Below are positions 24,501-37,365 of a DNA stretch of 64,000 nucleotides, piece after piece. This DNA comes from Mallotus nudiflorus. Lineage: Eukaryota > Streptophyta > Magnoliopsida > Malpighiales > Euphorbiaceae. The DNA lies in assembly GCA_947683625.1 (NCBI GenBank), contig CANTUR010000124.1, positions 2,206,001 to 2,270,000 of the forward strand. The letters run 5' to 3'. Position 1 is the first letter of the stretch. Every line of letters begins with the position of its first letter. A model generated the notes under the pieces. It did no database searches, was not told the origin of the DNA, and worked only from the letters and a program-made list of their open reading frames with translations. The position numbers were made by a program, and so were the translations under genes.

Positions 24501-27500
24501 ATTAAGTTGCATTTGATGAAATTTGTTGTTGTGCATTTCTTCTTAACTAAAAACTTGCATGCTGTAATTAATAAGTCGGCCTGATCAAGACATCCTATTC
24601 ACATATTGGGGCATTCTTGTCGGAATTTCACCTTTCTTCTTTCTAGGACCTGTGCTAAGGCTTGTTTCCTACACTTTGTGCTTAGTTATTGTTTGGGCTG
24701 AGATAATGTTATTGCTCCTTGGTTCTAGTAGTTGCTTATGTTGTTCACTACCTCATTGATTTAGAGATGAAATTATAATTTGTTTTGTTTTATTCTTTGT
24801 GAAGAGAATTCACTGTAAATGTAATGGATTGGATGGACGATTATATGATTTTTATTTGCAGTTTGCTTTTCCTTGATGGATGTATTAATCTAGAATTTTC
24901 TTGCTTTCAGCTTGGAGTATTTGAAATGTCCCAATCTGGTCTGCAAACTGTTTCAAATCCTAGTGAGATATTCTTAAATGAGCAGTACTCAGGTTCAGAG
25001 ATTTTAGCTGGATTAGCTGTCGCCGTAGTAATGGATGGATCTCGAAGTTTTGTCATTGAAATTCAGGTTGTCCTCTTTGTCTCATATATATATATATAAT
25101 CCAATCTGATTTTGTTATTTATTTTTGATCCCCAATGATGGCATCTTTATCATGAGGATAATATTAAAGATGATTTTTTCTTTTTATTATTCACCCCTTT
25201 CTGTGCATCTGACTATGATTCTTCGGTCACATTATTACCTTTGGAATTTTATTAGGCATTATGCGCCCCTGGTTCCTCAGTTTCCAGACACGTCAATGGG
25301 GTTCAAGCAAGCAGAGCTGACATGATTATTTCAGTAAGTAATTTAAGGTTTTGTTAAGACTCATGCTTATGGGACACCATCTCTGCTATGTGGTTAACTG
25401 CTCCTTCTCGTCTTGTTTAAATTGCAGACTTTCCTGAGTATGATTTCTCACTGTATAATCAACAATAATGTCCTCTTTGCATATGTGTGTCTGAGTGCAT
25501 GCAAAACCCTTACACTTGGGAGTTGACTTTTATCACCTGAAATTGGTGACACTTGTCTTCATTCCTATATACTCTGTATATTTTTAATCTTCATGCATAA
25601 ATGCAAAATGTCTGCATTTGTACTTTCCCTTTATTTCTATGCATTCCAGCACAGCATCAACCTTGCGTTGCTGTTTACTTTTTATTGTTTTGTTTGTAAG
25701 AATTAGCATTATAGAGGAGGTAGGGACTCAACGTTGTGGTGGAAATGTACTTTTCTTTATGTGGCCTATAAATGCCAATTTAATTTTAATTATTTCATAT
25801 GTCTTGAAATGCAGGTTATTAAGAAGCAAGCTGGTCTAATGCTCCAAGAGAATGTAAGTCAACATTTACATTCCATCTATTCATTTACTGTTACATTATT
25901 TGATCTTTTTTTTTCTTCTTTCGAAGCTTGGTTTTCCTTTCCTTTATTCAATTGTTGTCAAGCTTTTGGGATTCTGAATGGGGACAAGTATTTGCAGAAA
26001 TATAAAATAGTGTTCAGCACATTGTACTGGTTTTATAAGTGGCTCTTCTTTTGTTGGCTTTTCAAATTTATGCTGCTGAGATGTAAGAGTTACAAATGTT
26101 CGGTATATGCCAAGGAATGTAAACTGTAACAGTAGAGATTGTAGTGTCATTGCCTCAATTTTAAAGTTTGGAATCAAACATGCTTCACATAGAATTTTAT
26201 ACAATTAAAACTTATGACTGAACGCTTTTGCATAATCTTACACATTGTTTTTTTTTTTTTTTTTTTTTGTACTTCTCTTTTCATAGAATTTTATACAATT
26301 AAAACTTATGACTGAATGCTTTTGCATAATCTTACTTATGACTGAATGCTTTTGCATAATCTTACGCATTGTTTTTTTTTTTTTTGTTTTAGTACTTCTC
26401 AACAAAAGAGAAGAAAATGTCTTTGCTTCTAATGCACGTTGGGAAAATGGTTTTGGACGAACTAGCTTGAGATTTTTTTTTTTTCAATTTTATGCTTTTT
26501 GATTAATTTTAACAACGATTGAAATTGGCGAATAGCTGAAATAATCCTAACATTTGTTCATTTTTAATTTTGTGAATCCTTTTAGTTTCATTAAATGTGA
26601 ATGTAAATTATGACACTTGTGGCAAGATTTTCTTGAGGGAGTATGATACTACACATTTGAAGCCTATTTAGAAGCCAATTGGCAAAGTGAGAATTTCTTT
26701 TTCATTTCCTTGCTAGCAAATAATACAAATTAGCTGCCTGCCATCACTCAAGTAGCTGCATTTATATCAGAGTAAAGTTTACTTACCACAGTTGAAAGAA
26801 CTAAAGATTAGAAAAACATTTCTAAAGTTCATGATGTTTTTGGTCATTTGAACTTGGAAAAATTGCAAATTTTTTTCTTTAACACCATTTGGATTGACTT
26901 TTTTTGTGCATTAGGATATATTTTTGAATGTCGTTAGTGGGGTGACACTGACTGAAACTGCTGGAGATCTTGCAATAGCAGCTGCAATTTGCAGTAGGTA
27001 AGTTTTTTGTTATCTGTTCTCTCACCTTTTGTTTCTGTGTGATTATTTACAAATTTTAAGTTGAAGATGCATTTCGTCATGTGATTCATTTGCAATGCAA
27101 TGACCATATAGGGAACTGAGGTTCCAGGATAGAACTTATTTTTGTTCAGGGATTCCTTCTATGTTGTTTAGTAGATGCTAAATTGGATGTTCCTTGTTCT
27201 TTGCCATCACAGTTTCTTGGAGTTTCCTATCCCCAATAATGTTGCATTCATTGGAGAAATTGGCCTTGGAGGGGAGCTTCGCACGGTAATTATAGAATTT
27301 TCTTGATGTTTTAAACTTTTGGCATGCTTCACATCAGAAGCACTGTAAAACCAAATGTATATAAGTTAGTATTCTATTTTTAAGATGCATCTTGGTTTCT
27401 TTCTTCTCATTTTGCAGAAAATCTGAAAACAGAATTAAAACAGATGCTGAAAAATTTTACTGCTGCCATTTTTTGAGTTAACTACAGGGAATTTAATGTT

Positions 27501-27713
27501 ATTTGGGCCATTTTGATCTGTATTGTCATTATATTGCAGGTTCCCAGAATGGAGAAAAGAGTACACACATTGGCCAAATTGGGATATAAGATGTGTATTG
27601 TTCCTGATTCAGCTATGAAAATTCTTTCGAATTTAACTTTTGAGGGGCTACAAGTAATTGGATGCACTAACCTGAGACAAGTGATTGACACCGTTTTCAC
27701 CCAGCAGAAATGA
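18548..27713 (+). CDS. RADA: Organelle-targeted RadA-like DNA recombination/repair protein (15 exons, 617 aa)
   Basis: Plant RADA is the homologue of bacterial RadA/Sms, a RecA-like ATPase that drives branch migration of recombination intermediates; the plant protein acts in mitochondria and plastids. Exons inferred: 18548-19209, 20134-20189, 21349-21407, 21599-21670, 22104-22187, 22443-22550, 22791-22853, 23809-23889, 24180-24245, 24911-25066, 25256-25333, 25815-25853, 26915-26997, 27213-27285, 27540-27713; total 1854 nt with no stop. Visible in order: a basic, Ser-rich N-terminus with PRRFHST that looks like an organellar presequence; a C4 zinc finger at 141-160 (CESCG...CRSC); Walker A GDPGVGKST at 247-255; Walker B ALIID at 324-328; the RadA-specific KNRFG at 409-413; a C-terminal Lon-protease-like domain (418-617, with ETAGDLAIAAAIC and IGEIGLGGELR). 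A second Met six codons in is an alternative start. Introns are long and T-rich. Fragments of this gene recur at 41387-41735 and 57988-58091. Confidence 0.94.
26188..26364. repeat. Direct repeats in RADA intron 12
   Basis: A segment starting catagaattttatacaatt occurs at 26188 and again at 26282 (94-bp spacing), each copy followed by a long T run. Within the second copy a 30-bp piece (26305-26334) is repeated head to tail at 26335-26364 with no difference that I can see. These look like local slippage duplications and lie wholly inside the intron. Confidence 0.8.
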
Positions 27714-28651
27714 AGTTAGAAACGGTGCTTTGCCCGTTGAACAAGTGGAGAGAGACATTCTATTGTCATGTTAGTGAGTTGGTAGGTCTCCTGTCGGGTT
27801 GTTTGCAAGTCCGCAGGTGTAGATGTAAATAGGGCACCCTTGATTGTTCCAAATGCAACTTCCTGATGTATGACTCAGTGCCTAGCTTTTAGTGTCATTC
27901 AGCCTCAGCTCAATTTTTTTTTTCTTTTTGTCCTTTTGAGAAAGGCAATACAGGCGATCTGAGTGCGTAAAAGAGGAAGAGATGGCTTGTGTTTATCCAA
28001 CTCCATGCGGTCCGATGAATGTTTATCAAGTTCTCACTCTTCTTTTGTTGTTGTTCTTAACATTTGGGTCTTGGAAGGATAAACTATTATACATTGAATA
28101 CTTATGCGGAGAAGAATCAAAACCTAATGAAAGATTGAATGGCTGAAAGAAGAAAAATATGTATCTTGTCTTCAACTGTTTTTAGTATCAAGTAGAACTG
28201 TTGAATTGGAATAGAGGAGTGTTAAAGGAAGAATTCCACTTGCTAGCCTCATTTGTTTAATAATACAAAAAGGTTAAAGTTCTATTCCAATTGTTAACAA
28301 TTTGTTTAAAGTTGATGACTAGATCAAGTATCAATTAGTGAGGTACTGTTTTTAGTATCAATCATCGATTCAACTTGTTAAAGATCAAAGAATAACCTCA
28401 TTTGTTTAATAATAAAAAAAGTTATATGATAGACACCAAATTTAATTGGACAATTAATTAAATTAATGGAATCAAATACTTCAAAGAAAATGGGTGTACC
28501 AGTCATAAAATGATTTAAGGAATCATATTTTGTAGATTTATTATTTTTATAATTTTTTATACGAGTTAGGGGCATTCTAGTAATATATTGGTACTGACAT
28601 ACTGTGCATAACTTTATCCAATTATAAAGTTATTGAAATTTAAATAATGGG
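27714..28651. other. RADA 3' UTR and downstream flank
   Basis: No gene seen. The part at about 28362-28535 is clearly related to 47946-48050 plus 49173-49245, where it is interrupted by a LINE. Shared strings include gttatatgatagacacc and aattggacaatt. The flank ends at the copia insertion (target duplication at 28652-28656). Confidence 0.7.
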
Positions 28652-28656
28652 ATATG

Positions 28657-28989
28657 TGTAAACAATGACCGTCCTATCACCAAAGTCAACGGCACCAAAG
28701 CCACTGATACAATCCAAATTGAAAATTCAAATATTCCATATGCAACCAACCTTCCATATGCAGCCCACTAAATCCAATTAAATCAAATAATTCATTACTC
28801 AAATCTCTCCTCAGCATATGAAGACAACGTCTCCTTCCATACAGTTTTTCATACAACGTTAACTTCCAAATATAATTAGAGAGCAGAGCAACGTCTCTTT
28901 TATTTATAATTCGTTTACCTATATATATTTGCATGCACACCTTGTACTGATCAAGAAATGAGAGTTGCTTTCTTTTTTATATTTCTTTA
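28657..28989 (+). repeat. 5' LTR of copia element 1
   Basis: Starts TGTAAACAATGACC and ends near ATTTCTTTA, just before the primer site. It is clearly similar to 36868-37229 over its whole length (shared: accaaagtcaacg, cttccatatgcag, gcacaccttgta or close variants). The two LTRs differ by many substitutions and by indels of about 30 bp, so the insertion is old. The terminal CA expected at the LTR end is not present in either copy. Confidence 0.85.
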
Positions 28990-29001
28990 TGGTATCAAGC
29001 T
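28990..29001 (+). other. Primer binding site of copia element 1
   Basis: The string tggtatcaagct immediately follows the 5' LTR. It resembles the TGGTATCAGAGC sequence complementary to the 3' end of initiator methionine tRNA used by most plant copia elements, with differences after TGGTATCA. Confidence 0.7.
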
Positions 29002-29029
29002 TGGTTCCAGCTCTCAAATTCAAATTCTC

Positions 29030-32000
29030 ATGGCCAATTCTTGTCCCGACAATGAACCAGAACTCTCCCTTCAAACTCTCTATCAATGCACAAGTCTAAT
29101 TTCTTTGAAATTAGACAATACAAAACTATCTTCCCTGGCGCTCACAAATGAAGCCTCTAATTCAAAGCACTAATATGGCACATCACCTTGTTGAAGGCTG
29201 TGAACCTTCACCAGAAATTAGCAAAAAGGACAAGGCTAAAATCAATCCAAATGATGCTTTGTGGAAAAAGAATGATCGACTCCTCACTGCCTTCCTACTG
29301 AAAATATCAAAACCGAAATACTTGTTACTCTTGAAGATATTGGTTCAGCTCTCAAGGCATGGAGATCCATAGAACAACAAATTCTACCCATAACGGTAGA
29401 AAAGGAGATGATCTTGAACGAAACTCTCATGTCCTTGCAAAAAGGTAATCTTTTTGGTAAAAAAATTCAAAAAGCCATTTGATGAAACGAAAAAGGTATT
29501 TGAACTCGCAAAAGGTCTTGGACCAAAATATCATGATTTTCGCACGGCTTTGCTCACAAAGCCACCCTATTCTTCATTTCATCATTTTGTCATGGCCCTT
29601 CAAGCACATGAACAACTATACTCCATCAACGCCACCGAACAAGAACTTCCCCTCCGGCATGATCAAGCCTACTTTGCATAAGGAGGAAGAGGTCGAGGAA
29701 GGTATGGAGGTCGGTTCAGCTCTCGTGGGCGTGGATTCAACCCAGCAGCATGTCACAACTCTAGAACCTACCATGCCTCACATATCAATGAGAACAAGTC
29801 CACAAAAAAATACAACTGAGAGCAAAAATGGCAAACCTTACAAAGATTTGATTATATGTCAAATCTGTGGGAAACACAACCATTCCGCCATTGAGTGCTG
29901 GAGTTGTTTTGATCACTTTATTGAACCGGAGGATCAACTTCACATGGCACTAGCAGCCATGGATATAACCCAAGGTGATGACTCAAACTTGTATGCCGAC
30001 TCAAGAGCAACTACACACATCATCAATAATCTAGGTAAATTTTCAAAATTTTCTAAATTTAAAGGAGCAAAATCCATCATGGTTGGTAATTAAGATAATT
30101 TGCACATAAGTCATATTGGAGAAGGAAAAATTGAAACAAACAATGGAGTTATTAAACTTAAAAATGTTCTAGTAGCACCTAAAATTAAAAAAAAATCTTC
30201 TCTTGATAATCAAATTGACCTCGGATAATGCTTGTACTATCATATTTGACGCTAACCATTTTTTTTGTTAAGTCTCAGCAAGGAAAGGTGCTTGCTAAAG
30301 GACACAAGTACAATGGCTGATATGCACTAGACAATAATCACAAAGCATTAGCAGTCTACAAAGTAGTTTCTCAAAATGTTTGGCATAATGCATGGGACAC
30401 CAACACTAAAATTTTTTGAAAATTTTACATTTCAAAAATTTAATTAATATTTCAAGTTGGGAACAATCAAAAACAATTTGTGCTATCTATCAAATGGAAG
30501 AAAGTTGTAAACTACCATTTTCTTTATCAAATAAAATTGCAAAATTTCCTTTAGAAAAATTACTTTAGAAAAATTACATTGTGATTTATGGGGGCTTGCC
30601 TCAATACTCTCATGTCAAGGCTTCAAATATTATGCTATCATTATAGTCTGCACTCACTACACATGGATTTTTCCTTTAGAGCAAAAATCACATTTTTTAA
30701 AAGTATTTATTAAATTCCAAAAACAAATAAAAAAATTGTTGGAATGAAAAATTAAAATTTTTCAAAGTGACGGTGGTGGTGAATTTACCTCTAGTGTTTT
30801 TATAACTCATTTGAACAATCATGGTATACATCATCAATTTTCTTGCCCCTAAACCCCATAATAAAACAGAGTTGTTGAAAGAAAGCATTATCATATGAGA
30901 TCACACTCTTATTTCAAGCACACATGCCAAATAAATATTGCATGCCATCATCCACACTTGGTATGAAATGTTCATATTTTAAATTATTTCATCATGAACT
31001 TAACTATAGCATATTGAGAATTTTTAGATGCAGATGCTTCTCTTATCTTCAAGATCATGGAACAAAAAATAAATTCAAAAAGAAATCGTATCTTTGCATA
31101 TTTATTGGTTACAGTCCCATTCACAAAGGATATTAGTGCTTGCATCCATTAACCAATAAAGTCTATGTTTCTCGTCATGTAGTTTTTTATGAATCCTACT
31201 TTCCTTACTCTCTATCACACACTCATGCTAGTTCAAGAGGACTAGAAGTTACATTCTTTCTTGACAACATTGAACAAGTGCAGGTTCATGAAGTCGAGAA
31301 GGGGCATCCACGTGAAGTTGAGAAAGGACATGACACATCCTTCATTGAGAAAGGGCATAACACATCCTTCATTAGGAAAGGGACTCAACATCACCCATCC
31401 CCACTAGCTTGCCCAAACAGTTTAGTCATCAACAATGCATCCCCATCATTCTCTATGCATCCAAACACTTACCCAAGTCAAGACATACCAAACAACAGCC
31501 CATCACTATATTCACATAACAACCCAACACACAAAAAATAATCCCACTGCCCCCTTCCTTACATGGCCATCGATCACCAACCCACTCAACCCGACACCGC
31601 TGCACCCTCCACCAATCAATCACCCAGCCATGCAAACCACACCCATCCCGCCACCATCCACCTCCATTTCTGACACTCATCACATTGTCATCGACAAAAC
31701 CATTGCAGCTCACTCCCCTTCCCAAGTAGCTCCGGCAACACTTTCGATCAGTCCATCTCTCGTCTCCCTACATGCCCGTCCTGATTTAAGTAACAATTTG
31801 AATGTTGATTTGTCTTTTTTAGGTAACTAGTCATAATCATTGCCACAAACTCATGGTCATCCCATGATCACATGGACTAAACTTCTGAAAAATCCTCAAC
31901 TGCATCCTGCTTTTGCCCAAGCGACTCAACGTCATTAATCTCGATGCAACAACATGGCTCTTGTCACATGTAGTGATATTAATATTCCAAAATCTTACTG

Positions 32001-33241
32001 AACAGCACTGCTCCTCCCTCATTAGAAAGATGCAATGGACTAAGAAATTCAAGCTCTTCATGCCAACAACACCTAGACACTCGTACCCAAACCATCCAAC
32101 ACCAACATCATCGAGTCCAAATAGATTTTTCAAATTAAATTAAAAAAGGATAGGACAATCAAACTGTACAAGGCCTGTTTAGTTGCTCAAGGCTGCTCTC
32201 AAATCGAAGGACTTAACTACGAAGAAACTTACAGTCCAGTAGTCAGACTAACTATAATCCATGTAGTTCTTGCCATTGCTACAATGTCAAATTGGAAATT
32301 GAGACAAATTGACATTAACAACACTTTCCTTTATGGGCATTTGAAGGAAATAATCTGTGTAAATTAAATAAATTGCTCTATGGGCTCAAGCAAGCTCCAC
32401 GAGCATGGTTTAATATATTATCTCAATATCTTCTTCATCTAGGCTTTACTTGTAGTATAGCATATCCATCTTTATTTATTTTATGCCACAATCATTTGAT
32501 CATAGTAATGTTTATTTATGTAGATGATATAGTGCTCACAGGAAACAACAAATCATTCATCCAACAACTTATCCAGAAGCTTAGTTTAGAATTTACACTC
32601 AAAGATCTCGAAGACTTGCATTTTTTCCTTGGAATTGAAGTTCAAAGTAATAACAATGGAATAACTCTCTCTCAAGATCAATATGCCAAGGAATTACTGC
32701 AGCGAGCCCAACTCCACAACTGCTCTCATTATAAAACTCCAATGGCTCTCAAGTCTTAATTTGCACTGAAAGATGCCAATGTTGTCAATCCCACTAAATA
32801 CCGAAGTCTAGTAGTCACTCTCCAATACCTACCTTACACTAGACCTGATATTGTGCAGGCTATCAACAAAGTGTGTCAAAAGCTCTACAATCCTACTATT
32901 AGTGATATGAAAGCGGTCAATCGTATCCTTAGATATATTAAAGGCATATTTAATTTTGGTATTTCGTTTTATTATAATACCACTTCCTCTCTTTATGGTT
33001 TTTGTGATGCAGATTGGGCCAGTTATCTAACAACAAGGAGCAACACCATCAGTTATTACATCTTCCTTGGAGCAAACTATATCTCATCGTCCTCAAAGAA
33101 ACAATCCACCGCCTCTTGATCCAGCACAGAAGCCGAATATCGAGCCTTAGCTTCAACCATGGCTGAACTAGTCTGGATTCAATTTATACTTGAAGACATT
33201 GGCATACCTCTGCATGAAGCTCCTCAATTATTCTACGATAA
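29030..33241 (+). pseudogene. copia gag-pol polyprotein, broken (continues at 36613-36850)
   Basis: Gag remnants at 29030-29680 include a YKLD-like start and QLYSINATEQELPL. A CCHC zinc knuckle (CQICGKHNHSAIEC) is at about 29857-29898. The protease motif reads YADSRATTH, where the usual D-S-G-A has Gly changed to Arg. Integrase core remnants (YYAIIIVCTHYTWIFPLE; SDGGGEFTS with a catalytic Asp) follow at about 30630-30800, with many stops. Reverse transcriptase runs from about 32160 (KLLYGLKQAPRAW, and the YVDDI catalytic box near 32517-32531) to 32759. RNase H begins near 32850 (CDADWA, TEAEYRAL), is cut by the insertion at 33242 and resumes at 36613 with DNQSAIY and IDYHFVREKV. Frameshifts and stops occur in every domain. 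Confidence 0.85.
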
Positions 33242-36200
33242 TGATATGATTCAAAATAGGGGTCATGACCGGCATTAAGGAACAAGAATTCTTTCGAATC
33301 CGGAATCCATAGCAAGCTTAAAATAAAATAAACATGCGATAATAATAATAACATAAATAAAATATTTTGCAACGGAAATAGAATCATAAATAAAAATAAA
33401 ATAATAATCCGCCAATAAAATTAAATGAACATTTTCATCTCATATATAAATAATTCTTTAATACAAAACTCAATTCAAATCTTTAAAATACATATTTTTT
33501 ACAAACATAATGTAATACATAAGTCTCACAACTGTCTACAACTACTGTAGTGTCTAGATTATAAAAAGACAGCTCATGTAAGCAGTTTACATAATGAAGC
33601 CGGGGTGGAAGAAATCCGGCGTATGAGTCTGCTACTGAGATCTGAAGACGATGACTCTCTTGAAAAATAATCAACGAAGGGAAGTTAGACCTCACTGAGT
33701 GAATCGTTATAATATATATTCATGCATAACTAAATGACAATGCACACAATCAATAGTATATATAATATATATATATACAAGCAAATACACACAGATACAA
33801 CAAAATCATTTTATATATTTACTGAAATTCACTGTTTATGAAGGATCAAATAGAACCCTAGAAAATCGCAACCTCAAACAGTGTTAGACAACACTCTAGC
33901 CAGACATGCTCACTTATTCCAAATATATTCATTTGTTCCATTTGGATAATAGACTAGCCCCGAGATACTTGGTCAACCGAGCTTCAACAGTTTGACTGTC
34001 AGTGTGATTGGCCCCGAGACCCCTAGTTAACTGAGCTTCAACAATCACACTCTCAAATCACATCACACATCAAATCAATCAATATGATCATAACCCACAA
34101 ATAGGTTAGTAATAAAGCCTAAATGCTATCGACGTACCGGTACATACTCGATCTTAGTGCTGTCCACTAGGTAGCACGTTCTATTGATATCCTTCATTTA
34201 TATATAAAACATACATTCACAAAATAAATGATGCATGATATTAAATAAAATAGCAACATAAACCATATATATACTAGAAATATACCAAAAGTAAACCAAA
34301 TATATTTCTAGTATATATACGTCAAATAAATTCAATTTAATTATAAAATAATTTAGAAGTATACTTAAAATCATTTTGAGAATAATTCATTAATAAACAT
34401 GCACATAATTTAAAATATACCAATAATATACTCATAATATACCAAAAATAAACCCAAGAAATAATTAAACCATTCATGCATAATTTATAAAATAAATCTT
34501 ACATTTCTAAAACATGCATCCTAGAACACGCATATATAAAATAACAACTCACAGTTATTGCGCTCCATGAGACGGGTCCGATGGGTCTGGTCCACTAGGT
34601 CTCGGTCTCGGTGCAACTAATCAAACAAATGACAACATGAAATCAGAATAAATCTAACGAAAATTCTAAAGACTTGATCTAAAATCTTAGCAACAGAATT
34701 AGAATAGGAATTCGACCGGACATCACATTTTACGAGAATTCTACCAAAAATCCAGTAGAACCTCCCTTGTAAAACGGACATCTCTCTACTCAAAGAGTAG
34801 AACCGATCCTGCAAAGAAACATACTTTAAATATACGCAGAACACAACCCTCGGTCGGACTCCAAACTACAATTTCACCGACCGAGGTCCACAATTCACAG
34901 AATAATTACAGAAATACCAAAAATGCCCTTTAACACACAAAACATAGCAATTTAGTTATTCAAACGTTAAAAATATTTATTTTACCGATAAATGCATAAA
35001 AATCCTAATTTTAAATAAAATATTATTAAAAATTGGTAATTCTCAATAAATTCATAAATATTGATCAAAATACATTTTATAAATCCAAATTACATAATTA
35101 ACCCTAAAACTCACTAAAAATCAATAAAAATCCATTTATTTAGAAAAATTGTATATTATATATAATTTAAAAATAATTTATGAAAAATAGTTTTAATTAG
35201 TTAAAAATACTAAATAATTTGTAGAAATCATTTTTATAACTTAAATAACTAGTAAAACCAATTTAATTATATTTTTAGCCAATTTAGTGCCAAATTACCA
35301 AAATACCCCTAATTTCGTAAATTCACTAAAATTAATAAAAAATTCACCAAAAATAGTATAATTACTCAAAATTAATTTTCTCAACATATAATTCAATAAT
35401 ATCAATAAATATACTCAATTAACCAATTAATTTCACTAAAAGACATAATTAACCTAATTTTTCCCAAAATTACATAAACTAAATAAATTCCAAATAATTA
35501 AATAAAATCCACAAAAATTACAAATAAAATTCTAAAATGCATTTCAACATCTATAATCACCATAAAACACAATTTCATAATTTAATTAATTAATTTTTGA
35601 AAATTAAAAATATTAATAAAATAATAAAAAATTCACAAAAATAAAAATAATTCCCAAAAATTCTACAAAAATTCACAGAGCTAGATCAAGCTACTAGGAT
35701 CAATGTTTGTGAAGTAAGTTTTCATGAATCAACCAAATCGAAGCTCAAAAAAATCAAAAATCCTAAATGGCCGAAAATGCAAAATCGAAACCTAGGAAAA
35801 TCTAGACCATTTCAAGTGAAACAAAGCTTGGAAATGAACTCACCGGAGCTCAAGGAGAAGATAGAGACTGGTGGCGTTCAAAATGGTGGCCGAACGAAGG
35901 AGAACGAAGTTGGTGTTGATTCTCGGATTTCCGGCCAAACAACGCTGGAAATGGAGGCTTCAGGTGGCGGAGGAAGCTTGGGAGGGTGGTGGTTGGCTGG
36001 GAAGCACATCAATGGGAAGAGAACGGTGTGACAGTGGCCGGATTCGTGAGGAAGACGATCGGGAGGGAGAGGGAGTAGTCAATGGCAATCTTGTAAATAT
36101 TGGAAAGTTTATTTTTGTTAATAATATTTTATGTATATATGTGTATATATATATATCTAACTTTTATTATTTTAATATATAATTTAATACATACAAATAA

Positions 36201-36617
36201 TATCCACCACACACTTTAATAATAATATATATACACATATACATATATATACACATTTAATTAATTACTATTAAAACTATATATTATAATTTAATTTAAT
36301 TAAATAACCCTAATTTTAATTTAAATGCTTGCATGTATATGTACTTTATTGACACTTTAGAATCACGCATGAGCTCATGCAAATTCACTAAACTGGTTAA
36401 AATAATTAGTATTTATTTATTTACATTTTAATTTTTCTGAAAATAAAATTCTCAGAAAAATTTTACGTAAAAGACTCAAAATAATTAAAAATAATTAAAA
36501 AATGTCTTTAATAAATAACAAACTCATCAAATAATCATAAATATCTATAAAAATTATTAACACTACATATCCCGATACAGTTTAAAATTATTTAAAAACT
36601 CGGGATATTACAGATAA
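33237..36617 (-). mobile_element. 3.3-kb TG...CA element, copy 2 (33242-36612), target duplication GATAA
   Basis: 3371 bp inserted into the RNase H of copia element 1. GATAA is present at 33237-33241 and 36613-36617. On the plus strand it begins TGATATGATTC and ends GGATATTACA, the reverse complement orientation of copy 1. No coding domain. Conserved with the other copies are the start zone (ggtcatgaccgg), the 54-bp duplicated motif with ggccccgagac (about 33955-34060), the hairpin at 34153-34171 and a donor-like actcaccggag (about 35839). The GC-rich block at 35860-36060 corresponds to the leader region upstream of that donor. Confidence 0.88.
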
Positions 36618-36867
36618 CCAAAGTGCTATATACATAATAATTAACCATATTTCCATGCTCGATCCAAACACATCGAAATAGATTATCACTTTGTTCGTGA
36701 AAAGGTTGCATCAGTGCCTTAATCACTCGCTACATTCCCTCTTCCTATCAAATTGCTAACATCTTTATAAAACCTCTCCCTACAACATCCTTTATGCACC
36801 TTCGAAATAAGCTTGGAGTACACTACCTTCCTAGCTTGAGAACACTTCTCGCTAGCTTGAGAAAGGG

Positions 36868-37229
36868 TGTAAACAATGACCCTCCTATCACCAAAGTCAA
36901 CGACACCAAAGCCACAAATACAATCCAAACTGAAAATTCAAATATTCTCTCCCAACCTTCCATATGCAGCCAACCTTCTATATGTAGCCCATTAAATCCA
37001 ATTAAATTAAATAATTCATTACACAAATCTCTCCTTTGCATATAAAGACAACGTTTCCTTCCATATATTTTTTCATATAACTTTAACTTCTAAATATAAT
37101 TAGGAAGATTTCCTTTCTTTGTACAGAGCAACATCTATTTTATTTGTAATTCGTTTGCCCATATGTATTTGCATGTACACCTTGTATTGATCAAGGAATG
37201 AGAATTTATTTCTTTTTTATAATTCTTTA
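36868..37229 (+). repeat. 3' LTR of copia element 1
   Basis: Starts TGTAAACAATGACC directly after a purine tract (gcttgagaaaggg, 36855-36867) that serves as the polypurine tract. Ends AATTCTTTA at 37229, followed by the ATAAG flank. It is 29 bp longer than the 5' LTR, mainly because of an extra stretch near 37105-37125. Confidence 0.85.
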
Positions 37230-37365
37230 ATAAGGAGGGTGATCATTTTGAAATTTCACAGCTTATAACAATACTATAGCTATAGAGACTCACAACACAA
37301 ATCCTTAATAAAAAACTATTTGTTGCTGCTGTTGATGATGATGATGATTATGGTGTTGTTATATA

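Larger units (their letters stand above)
28652..37234 (+). mobile_element. Ty1/copia retrotransposon with both LTRs, inactivated
   Basis: The element spans 28657-37229: a 5' LTR, a primer site, a broken gag-pol, a polypurine tract and a 3' LTR. The flanks are ATATG (28652-28656) and ATAAG (37230-37234), a 5-bp target duplication with one difference. The order PR-INT-RT-RNase H is that of copia. A 3371-bp insertion (33242-36612) splits the RNase H domain. Without it the element is about 5.2 kb, a normal copia length. Stops throughout mean it can no longer move by itself. Confidence 0.88.

Noticed and set aside
28378..28575. Minus-strand 65-codon frame downstream of RADA
   Set aside because: It lies in duplicated noncoding flank, and the copy at 47,946-49,245 does not keep the frame.
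31140..31830. Pro/His/Ser-rich frames in both directions as a host gene
   Set aside because: They lie between integrase and reverse transcriptase of copia element 1, where low-complexity linker sequence is normal.
35777..36182. Two overlapping plus-strand frames (84 and 103 codons, Gly-rich)
   Set aside because: They lie antisense to the leader of element copy 2; composition alone explains them.
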